From assembly GCA_902491055.1 (NCBI GenBank), contig CABUGI010000018.1, forward strand, positions 1 to 26,212: a stretch of 26,212 nucleotides of DNA, read 5' to 3'. Made by a program: the position numbers and the translations under genes. How positions within the stretch are numbered: position 1 is the stretch's first letter; each line of letters starts with the position of its first letter. Shown piece after piece: positions 14,686-20,445 of the stretch. The notes under the pieces are model-generated. The model was not told where the DNA came from. It searched no databases and saw only the letters and a list, made by a program, of their open reading frames with translations. The DNA is from an uncultured Collinsella sp. (GTDB taxonomy: Bacteria; Actinomycetota; Coriobacteriia; Coriobacteriales; Coriobacteriaceae).

Positions 14686-15060
14686 TTGGCCCGTATTAAT
14701 GGTGTCGACCTCCCGCGTGAGAAGCGCGTTGAGATCGGTCTGACCTACATTTACGGCATCGGCCGCACCACTGCGACGAAGATTTGCGTCGAGTGCAACG
14801 TTAACGTGGATACGCGCGTTAAGGACCTCACCGAGGATGAGGTTAACGCCATCCGTGATTATATCGATAAGAACCAGATCATGGTTGAGGGCGACCTCCG
14901 CCGTGAGCGCAACCAGAACGTCAAGCGCCTTATGGACATCGGCTGCAACCGCGGCCTTCGTCACCGCAAGGGCCTCCCGGTCCGCGGCCAGCGCACCCAC
15001 ACTAACGCTCGTACCCGCAAGGGCCCGAAGCGTCAGATCGGTGCTAAGAAGAAGAAATAA
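14686..15060 (+). CDS. rpsM: 30S ribosomal protein S13, TTG start
   Basis: This 124-aa protein is S13, located in the 30S head and contacting the P-site tRNA and bridge B1. MARINGVDLPREKRVEIGLT is the canonical N-terminus, then YGIGRTTATKIC (helix-two-turn-helix, residues 23-34). The basic tail GLPVRGQRTHTNARTRKGPK is the family signature. The only start matching the canonical N-terminus is TTG at 14686, with GAGGAGA (14674-14680) 5 nt upstream. A TTG start on an abundant ribosomal protein is uncommon. rpsK follows after 14 bp. Confidence 0.97.
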   Translation: MARINGVDLPREKRVEIGLTYIYGIGRTTATKICVECNVNVDTRVKDLTEDEVNAIRDYIDKNQIMVEGDLRRERNQNVKRLMDIGCNRGLRHRKGLPVRGQRTHTNARTRKGPKRQIGAKKKK

Positions 15061-15074
15061 GGAGCGCTAGATAG

Positions 15075-15479
15075 ATGGCTACTGCTAAGAAGAACGTTCG
15101 CGCTGCCCGTCTGAAGCGCGCGGACCGTAAGAACATTTCCGTGGGCCAGGCTCACATTCGTTCTACGTTCAACAACACGATCGTTTCGATCACCGATCCC
15201 CAGGGCAACGTCATTTCCTGGAAGTCGGCTGGCCAGGTGGGCTTCAAGGGCTCCCGTAAGTCCACGCCGTTCGCTGCCCAGATGGCTGCCGAGGCTGCTG
15301 CCAAGCAGGCCATGGAGCACGGTATGAAGAAGGTTTCCGTCTTCGTCAAGGGCCCCGGCTCCGGTCGTGAGACCGCCATCCGCTCCCTCCAGGCTGCTGG
15401 CCTCGAGGTCTCGAGCATCCAGGACAAGACCCCCATTCCGCACAACGGCTGCCGCCCCAAGAAGCGTCGCCGCGTGTAA
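15075..15479 (+). CDS. rpsK: 30S ribosomal protein S11
   Basis: This 134-aa protein is S11 of the 30S platform, near the mRNA exit. It has the conserved GQAHIRSTFNNTIVSITDPQG segment (residues 23-43), GFKGSRKSTPFAAQ, and the C-terminal DKTPIPHNGCRPKKRRRV. The NG motif (N126-G127) is the site at which isoaspartate forms in E. coli S11. The ATG at 15075 follows AAGGAG (15059-15064), which overlaps the rpsM stop, by 10 nt. rpsD follows after 19 bp. Confidence 0.98.
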   Translation: MATAKKNVRAARLKRADRKNISVGQAHIRSTFNNTIVSITDPQGNVISWKSAGQVGFKGSRKSTPFAAQMAAEAAAKQAMEHGMKKVSVFVKGPGSGRETAIRSLQAAGLEVSSIQDKTPIPHNGCRPKKRRRV

Positions 15480-15498
15480 CTGAAAGGATCGTATCAAT

Positions 15499-16095
15499 AT
15501 GGCAATCGACAGGACTCCTGTTCTTAAGCGCTGCCGTCAGCTCGGGATCGATCCCGCTGAGCTCGGTTACAGCAGCAAGAAGGAATCTATCCGTCAGCCC
15601 AAGCGCCGTCGCAAGGAATCTGAGTACGGCATGCAGCTGCGCGAGAAGCAGAAGGTCAAGTTCATCTATGGCGTTCTGGAGAAGCAGTTCCACGGCTACT
15701 TCAACAAGGCCCGTAAGATGAACGGCGTCACCGGTGAGAACCTCATGATCATTCTTGAGTCTCGCCTCGACAACGTCGTCTTCCGTCTTGGCTTCGCCCG
15801 CACCCGCAAAGAGGCTCGTCAGTCCGTCCGTCACGGTCACTTCACCGTGAACGGCAAGCGCGTGGACATCCCGTCCTACCGCGTCAAGGCCGGCGACGTC
15901 GTCGCTGTCGGCGAGAAGTTCCGTGACCTCCTCCCCATCAAGGAGGCCCTGATTTCCTCCGAGCGCTTTGAGGTCCCTGGCTGGCTCGAGGTCGATATCG
16001 AGAAGCTGTCTGGTAACGTGCTCGCTCTGCCGACGCGTGAGCAGATCAGCGGTGATATCAACGAGCAGCTCATCGTCGAGCTCTACTCTAAGTAG
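15499..16095 (+). CDS. rpsD: 30S ribosomal protein S4, zinc-free type
   Basis: This 198-aa protein is S4, a primary 16S rRNA binder that nucleates 30S assembly. In several bacteria it represses the alpha operon. The N-terminal part (MAIDRTPVLKRCRQLGIDPA) lacks the CxxC zinc site seen in some S4 forms. The RNA-binding S4 domain runs roughly from residue 90 to 150 (ESRLDNVVFRLGFARTRKEA, then VRHGHFTVNGKRVDIPSYRV). AAAGGA (15483-15488) lies 10 nt before the ATG. It is placed between rpsK and rpoA as usual. Confidence 0.97.
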   Translation: MAIDRTPVLKRCRQLGIDPAELGYSSKKESIRQPKRRRKESEYGMQLREKQKVKFIYGVLEKQFHGYFNKARKMNGVTGENLMIILESRLDNVVFRLGFARTRKEARQSVRHGHFTVNGKRVDIPSYRVKAGDVVAVGEKFRDLLPIKEALISSERFEVPGWLEVDIEKLSGNVLALPTREQISGDINEQLIVELYSK

Positions 16096-16127
16096 TCCAT
16101 CCGGGCTGCTGAGGCTGGAGGTAATAC

Positions 16128-17069
16128 ATGTCAGAATTCATTAGGCCTCAGGTTCAGGTCGAAGAGATCAACGAGACGTCTGCTCGTGTCTCCGTCGAGC
16201 CGCTCGAGCGTGGTTACGGCGATACGCTGGGTAACTCCCTTCGTCGCGTTCTTCTGTCCTCGCTCGAGGGTGCCGCCGTCGAGGCTATTCAGATCGATGG
16301 TGCGCAGCACGAGTTCATGACCATCCCTAACATGGTCGAGGATGTCACCGACATCGTCCTGAATGTCAAGGGTCTTGTCTTCAGGGCTCTCGGCACGACC
16401 GACGAGGCGACCGCCACCATCTCGGTTGACGGCCCCTGCGAGGTCACCGGTGCGGACTTCTTTATTCCGTCCGAGTTTGAGCTGGTCAACCCCGAGCAGC
16501 ACATTGCTACGCTCACCGAGGGTGGCCATCTCACCATGAGCATGCGCATCGGCTATGGCCGCGGCTATGTTTCTGGCGAGGCCAACAAGCGCGACAACGA
16601 TCCCATCGGTGTGATCCACGTCGACTCGCTGTACTCGCCGGTTTCCCGTTGCGCCAAGCTCGTTGAGGCTTGCCGTGTCGGTCAGCACACCGACTACGAC
16701 CGCCTTGTCCTCGAGATCGAGACCAACGGCTCCATCGCCCCGCGCGACGCCGTGGTCCAGGCTGCCAATATCATCAACCAGCATATGGCCGCCTTTATGA
16801 ACCTTGCCGAGACCCCCGAGGTCGAGGAGGAGGCTTCGATCTTCGCTCCCGAGGTCACCAACGACAACGCCGAGCTGGACAAGCAGATCGAGGATCTGGA
16901 CCTTTCCGTCCGTTCCTACAACTGCCTTAAGCGCGCCAGCATTCACTCGGTCCGTCAGCTCGTTGAGTTCTCGGAGAACGATCTGCTCAACATCCGTAAC
17001 TTCGGTGTTAAGTCGATCGAGGAAGTGAAGGACAAGCTTGAGTCCATGGGCCTGAGCCTGAAGGCTTAA
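16128..17069 (+). CDS. rpoA: DNA-directed RNA polymerase subunit alpha
   Basis: This 313-aa protein is the RNA polymerase alpha subunit; two copies nucleate assembly of beta and beta'. The N-terminal dimerisation domain (about 1-225) has EPLERGYGDTLGNSLRRVLL, the family signature, and later IAPRDAVVQAANIINQHM. An acidic linker around residues 225-250 joins the C-terminal domain, in which RSYNCLKRA (from R262) and NIRNFGVKSIEEVKDKL form the UP-element/activator-binding surface equivalent to E. coli R265. GGAGGT lies about 8 nt before the ATG. rplQ follows after 30 bp. Confidence 0.98.
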   Translation: MSEFIRPQVQVEEINETSARVSVEPLERGYGDTLGNSLRRVLLSSLEGAAVEAIQIDGAQHEFMTIPNMVEDVTDIVLNVKGLVFRALGTTDEATATISVDGPCEVTGADFFIPSEFELVNPEQHIATLTEGGHLTMSMRIGYGRGYVSGEANKRDNDPIGVIHVDSLYSPVSRCAKLVEACRVGQHTDYDRLVLEIETNGSIAPRDAVVQAANIINQHMAAFMNLAETPEVEEEASIFAPEVTNDNAELDKQIEDLDLSVRSYNCLKRASIHSVRQLVEFSENDLLNIRNFGVKSIEEVKDKLESMGLSLKA

Positions 17070-17099
17070 TGCTTCGCATATTTGAGGAGAAACTAGACC

Positions 17100-17567
17100 A
17101 TGCGTCACAACGTTAAGAAGGGCCTGAAGCTCGGCACCGATGCGAGCCACACCAAGGCCATGAAGAAGAGCCTTGCTAAGGCCCTCTTCGAGAACGACCG
17201 CATCAAGACCACCGAGACCCGCGCTAAGGCGCTGCGTTCGGTCGTCGATCCGATCATCACTTGGGCCAAGAAGGGCGACCTGCACTCTCGTCGTCTGGCT
17301 ATCGCCAAGCTCGGCGATAAGCAGCTCGTTGCCGAGATCTTCGACAAGGCTGCCCAGGGTATGTGGCAGGACCGCAACGGCGGTTACACCCGCATCATGA
17401 AGCTCGGTAACCGCAAGGGCGACAACGCTCCCATCGTTATCATGGAGCTCGTCACCGAGCCTTGCACGCCTAAGGCCAAGAAGGCTGCTCCGGCCCCCAA
17501 GAAGGCCGCTGCTCCCAAGAAGGTCGAGGCTGCCGAGGAGGCTCCTGCTGAGGAGACCGCTGAGTAG
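17100..17567 (+). CDS. rplQ: 50S ribosomal protein L17 with Ala/Lys/Glu-rich tail
   Basis: This 155-aa protein is L17, close to the exit tunnel on the 50S subunit. The core (1-120) is standard: MRHNVKKGLKLG, then SLAKALFENDRIKTTETRAK and the C-terminal GDNAPIVIMELV. Residues 121-155 are a low-complexity tail with repeated AAPKK units followed by an acidic AEEAPAEETAE end. Such tails occur in actinobacterial L17. GAGGAGA precedes the ATG. A strong terminator lies 26 bp after the stop, closing the cluster. Confidence 0.98.
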   Translation: MRHNVKKGLKLGTDASHTKAMKKSLAKALFENDRIKTTETRAKALRSVVDPIITWAKKGDLHSRRLAIAKLGDKQLVAEIFDKAAQGMWQDRNGGYTRIMKLGNRKGDNAPIVIMELVTEPCTPKAKKAAPAPKKAAAPKKVEAAEEAPAEETAE

Positions 17568-17593
17568 ACAATCCGTCTGCATAGGCTATATTC

Positions 17594-17624
17594 GAGGGGT
17601 ACGTTCGCGTACCCCTCTTTTTTT
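17594..17624 (+). terminator. Strong rho-independent terminator of the ribosomal cluster
   Basis: GAGGGGTACG (17594-17603) pairs perfectly with CGTACCCCTC (17608-17617) around a TTCG tetraloop, followed by a T7 tract (17618-17624). Confidence 0.95.
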
Positions 17625-17659
17625 GTCGAAATGCCATTGCCTGTTTGTTGGGAGCGCCC

Positions 17660-18484
17660 ATGACCGCGCCGTCTGATTTCAATTCGATTCCAGAGCTCGA
17701 TGCCACGCTCGTTTTCCGCGTGGCATACGATGGCTCGTCCTATAGCGGCTTTGCCGAGCAGCCGGGACAGACGACGGTTGCGGGTGAGCTGCGTCGAGCC
17801 ATCGAGACGCTGCTTCGCCGTCCGATCGATCTGACGTGCGCGGGTCGCACCGATGCCGGCGTGCATGCCGTGGCTCAGTACATCAGCGTGCCCGTAACGG
17901 ACGCTGAGCTCGCCCTAACGCGCCGTAGGTGGCTGCGGGCTATGGATGCCCTGCTGCCCAAAGATATCGCCATCAACGAGGTCTACAAGGCCCGTAAAGG
18001 CTTTTCTGCACGTTTTGACGCGCGTTCCCGTACGTATACGTACCGTATTGCCGATCGAGATGCGCGCCCCGTGCTGTCCCGCGGTGCGGTGTGGTGGCAT
18101 CGCTATCCCTTGGATGTTGAGGCTATGTCTGCTGCCTGCCCCGCGCTGCTGGGCGAGCAGGACTTTAAAAGCTTTTGCAAGGTTGCTTCTGCCGTGGGCA
18201 AACCTACGCACCGCTGCGTAATGCGCGCCGAGTTTGGCCATGAGGTTGCGTTTGGCGAGGACATCCTGACGTTTACCATCGAGGGCAATGCGTTTCTGCA
18301 TTCGATGGTCCGTACGATCGTTGGCACGCTTGTCGCGATTGGCATGCATCGCCGTGAACCCGAGTGGATGCGCGAGGTCATCGATGCTTGCGACCGTACC
18401 GCTGCGGGCCCCACGGCTCCTGCCTGCGGCCTTACGTTTATGGGCGTGGATTACGATCCCGCCGAGCTCGTCGTGCTCGACTAG
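17660..18484 (+). CDS. truA: tRNA pseudouridine(38-40) synthase
   Basis: This 274-aa enzyme converts U38-U40 of tRNA anticodon stems to pseudouridine. The catalytic aspartate is D65 in CAGRTDAGVHA (60-70). VAYDGSSYSGF (21-31) opens the family fold, and the C-terminal part has FTIEGNAFLHSMVRTIVGTL and TAPACGLTFMGVDY. The ATG at 17660 follows GGGAG (17650-17654) by 5 nt; two TTG codons at 17645 and 17648 are in frame but lie at or before that ribosome site. It sits after the rplQ terminator, the usual neighbourhood of truA, and would need a promoter in the 35-bp gap or read-through. Confidence 0.95.
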   Translation: MTAPSDFNSIPELDATLVFRVAYDGSSYSGFAEQPGQTTVAGELRRAIETLLRRPIDLTCAGRTDAGVHAVAQYISVPVTDAELALTRRRWLRAMDALLPKDIAINEVYKARKGFSARFDARSRTYTYRIADRDARPVLSRGAVWWHRYPLDVEAMSAACPALLGEQDFKSFCKVASAVGKPTHRCVMRAEFGHEVAFGEDILTFTIEGNAFLHSMVRTIVGTLVAIGMHRREPEWMREVIDACDRTAAGPTAPACGLTFMGVDYDPAELVVLD

Positions 18485-18492
18485 GGGAGGGC

Positions 18493-18511
18493 TCGACGCG
18501 TCGTGCGTCGA
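18493..18511 (+). terminator. Hairpin after truA, weak terminator candidate
   Basis: TCGACGC (18493-18499) pairs with GCGTCGA (18505-18511) around 5 nt. There is no T-run. It begins 9 bp after the truA stop. Confidence 0.35.
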
Positions 18512-18602
18512 CACCCATTATCTGTGGGCTGCGCGTGTGCAACATCTGTTCTTGGCGTGCAATACAACCGGTGTCTCATTGCTTTTATTGCCGGGGTGTA
18601 CC

Positions 18603-18644
18603 ATGAACCACGATTTGATTCATTGCTGTCGAGAGGACGGATAA
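18603..18644 (+). CDS. Possible 13-residue leader ORF before the glycosyltransferase-like gene
   Basis: ATG at 18603 opens a 13-codon frame (MNHDLIHCCREDG) ending at 18644, one base before the TTG start of the next gene. A GGGGTG stretch (18594-18599) lies only 3 nt upstream of the ATG, so the ribosome site is poor. The ribosome site of the downstream gene lies inside this frame, the layout expected for translational coupling. It may be chance; no family is recognisable at this length. Confidence 0.25.
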   Translation: MNHDLIHCCREDG

Positions 18645-18645
18645 C

Positions 18646-19686
18646 TTGGTTCGACGTGGCTCGCATCCGCGACTTTCGGTGATCCTTGTGGTAGAAGGTT
18701 CGCCCAGCTATGCGATGCGTGCGCTCGAGAGTATCCAGAACCAAGACCTCTACGATTTGCAGATTGTCGTTGTCTGCCGCGATGCTGCGCCCGGTGTGCG
18801 CCATTCGCTTCAAGTTGCTGCCGACAGGGACATCCATATTGATTTGATTGACGTCGAGGACGCGAAGCGCGGTGCTTGCCTTCGTGCCGGTTTTGCTGCC
18901 TCGCGTGGCTCTCAAATCATCGCTATGAACGCCGATGAGTGGTTTGCTCCGCAGTCCCTTTCCAAGATGGTCGATATCGCGTGCGATACCGCAGCAGACA
19001 TAGTGTTCCCCACGGTGTCGCTCGACCGCTATGATGCACATCGAGAGCGCCATTCGCGCGTCTTGGATGCTGCTCATATTTCCATTGATGGCAAATCTTC
19101 GATGGTGGCCGGGCTGCCTCAGTTGATTTTAGGCGGCCTTGTCGTTCAGACCTCTGGCGTGATGTACAGCCGCTCGCTGTTTGAGGCATGCCTTTTGTGC
19201 GACAAGGTGTTTCGCACAGTTGGGTTTATGGCATGCGCGCTTTCGCAGGCACGATGCGTGTCCGGCTGCGGCGATGCTTGTTTCCACGCGGCGGCACCTA
19301 AGCTTACAGATGCCTTTGATCCCACCATGTATGCCAAGGTATCCGATGATGCCCGAGCGCTCGACGAGCTTGCGGACTCACTCTCGGAAGCAGATAGCGG
19401 TGGTCGGCTTAAGCTGGCAAGCCAGAAGTTCTACTTTGCCGGACTAGTCGCCTGCATCGAGAATTTGTGTCTGAGCCCGCATGGGGTGTCGTCAATCGAG
19501 CGTTCCGCCCGCATGCGTGATATGCTCGAGGCGCCTCGAACCCGTCAGATGGTCGCTGCGCTCAAGGATAACCATCGGGGACTCGGTCTGTTGTTTGGGC
19601 CGATCGCCAGCGCCAAGCCCGCGCGCTGCGTGATGTGTACGCATCTGGCAGCTTTTCTTAACCGGACGGGCGCAAAAACCGCCTAA
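18646..19686 (+). CDS. Glycosyltransferase family 2-like protein, Cys-rich, substrate unknown
   Basis: This 346-aa protein begins with a GT-A-type segment: LSVILVVEG (10-18), RALESIQNQDLYDLQIVVV (25-43) and GFAASRGSQIIAMNADEWF (82-100). The NADEW (95-99) stands where GT2 enzymes have their DxD metal motif, so catalysis is possible but the motif is not classical. The middle part holds six cysteines within 31 residues (C182, C185, C197, C204, C208, C212), and CVMC lies near the C-terminus. No membrane segment or signal peptide is seen. TTG at 18646 is chosen because GAGAGGA (18631-18637) lies 8 nt upstream and the conserved strand follows at once. It stands alone between truA and argR; the sugar and acceptor are unknown. 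Confidence 0.65.
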   Translation: MVRRGSHPRLSVILVVEGSPSYAMRALESIQNQDLYDLQIVVVCRDAAPGVRHSLQVAADRDIHIDLIDVEDAKRGACLRAGFAASRGSQIIAMNADEWFAPQSLSKMVDIACDTAADIVFPTVSLDRYDAHRERHSRVLDAAHISIDGKSSMVAGLPQLILGGLVVQTSGVMYSRSLFEACLLCDKVFRTVGFMACALSQARCVSGCGDACFHAAAPKLTDAFDPTMYAKVSDDARALDELADSLSEADSGGRLKLASQKFYFAGLVACIENLCLSPHGVSSIERSARMRDMLEAPRTRQMVAALKDNHRGLGLLFGPIASAKPARCVMCTHLAAFLNRTGAKTA

Positions 19687-19692
19687 ACGGCT

Positions 19693-19730
19693 CATTTCGA
19701 AACAAATTTGCATAGAATTGTTTCGAAATG
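19693..19730. repeat. 13-bp perfect inverted repeat with two TTTCGAAA palindromes
   Basis: CATTTCGAAACAA (19693-19705) and TTGTTTCGAAATG (19718-19730) are perfect inverted copies with a 12-nt AT-rich spacer. Each arm contains the self-palindrome TTTCGAAA, with centres 26 bp apart. It begins 6 bp after the glycosyltransferase stop and lies about 90 bp before argR. It could be a terminator without T-run or a paired operator. Confidence 0.8.
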
Positions 19731-19770
19731 CGTTCTTATACACAAAAGCCTTCAAATAGCGTTAAACTAT

Positions 19771-19785
19771 TCAATCACTGATTGA
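19771..19785. promoter_or_regulatory. 15-bp palindrome upstream of argR, candidate operator
   Basis: TCAATCA (19771-19777) and TGATTGA (19779-19785) form a perfect palindrome about one central base, 33 bp before the argR ATG. A TAAACT sequence (19763-19768) just upstream could be a -10. ArgR proteins commonly repress their own genes at palindromes, but this does not match the E. coli ARG box closely. Confidence 0.35.
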
Positions 19786-19818
19786 TTGTCTCCGCCATCT
19801 TTTGGAGAGAGGGTTTGT

Positions 19819-20256
19819 ATGGCTAAAAAACGCAATGGGCGCCAGGATGCCATTAGATATATTGTGCGCAATAAGGACGTCCGCACGCAGCGCGTGCTGG
19901 TCGATGAGCTCCGCGCTATGGGCTTTGATTGCACGCAGGCGACTGTCTCTCGCGATATTGCCGATATGGGGCTGCGTAAGCTCCCCGAGGGTATCTATGT
20001 TCTGGCAGAGGACCTGCACCTGCAGCGTATGGTTTCCGAGCTCGTAACGGGCGTTCTGCGCACCGATAATCTGGTTATGATCAAGGCTCAGCCTGGTACG
20101 GCTTCCGGCATCGCCGCCGCCGTTGATGCGGCAGAGTTGCCCGATGTGCTTGGCTCGCTTGCCGGCAACGATACGATTTTGGTTATTGCCCAGACGGCCG
20201 AGGACGGCGAGCGTCTCGAGGCGCTGATCAATAAGCTGAGCAATTCTCGCAAGTAG
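19819..20256 (+). CDS. argR: ArgR-type arginine repressor
   Basis: This 145-aa protein fits the ArgR/AhrC family, hexameric arginine-dependent regulators of arginine biosynthesis and catabolism. The N-terminal winged helix (about 1-65) has the recognition motif TQATVSRDIADMGLRKLP (39-56). The C-terminal core has the arginine-binding GTASGIAAAVDAAE (93-106) and the family GSLAGNDTILV (112-122), equivalent to GTIAGDDT. The ATG at 19819 follows GGAGAGA (19804-19810) by 8 nt; an in-frame TTG at 19786 would lie inside the upstream palindrome region. No arg biosynthetic genes are adjacent, so it acts in trans. Confidence 0.93.
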   Translation: MAKKRNGRQDAIRYIVRNKDVRTQRVLVDELRAMGFDCTQATVSRDIADMGLRKLPEGIYVLAEDLHLQRMVSELVTGVLRTDNLVMIKAQPGTASGIAAAVDAAELPDVLGSLAGNDTILVIAQTAEDGERLEALINKLSNSRK

Positions 20257-20303
20257 GCGTGCGGGTCGTGCGCTCGGCACTGTGTGCGTGACATGGTGGC
20301 TTG

Positions 20304-20343
20304 TAAGGGGGTATCGACGTTGGTCGGTACCCCCTATATTGTT
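20304..20343 (+). terminator. argR terminator, modest
   Basis: AGGGGGTA (20304-20311) pairs with TACCCCCT (20326-20333). The tail ATATTGTTTG is only partly T-rich, so efficiency may be moderate. Confidence 0.6.
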
Positions 20344-20383
20344 TGCCGGTATAAAGGCCGTCCACCAGGTCGCTTTAAACTAA

Positions 20384-20422
20384 AAGGCCCCCGAGCACTT
20401 TAATAAGCTGCTCGGGGGCCTT
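20384..20422 (-). terminator. Bidirectional terminator, best read for the minus-strand PBP gene
   Basis: AAGGCCCCCGAGCA (20384-20397) pairs perfectly over 14 bp with TGCTCGGGGGCCTT (20409-20422). On the minus strand the stem ends in a T4 tract (TTTTAG), whereas the plus-strand tail is CTTGTTG. It lies 23 bp beyond the PBP stop and also protects against read-through from argR. Confidence 0.9.
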
Positions 20423-20445
20423 GTTGCTAATGGCCGGATGAATTT

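Noticed and set aside
16131..17582. 483-codon minus-strand frame over rpoA and rplQ
   Set aside because: It is a shadow of two certain genes, with no ribosome site or motif.
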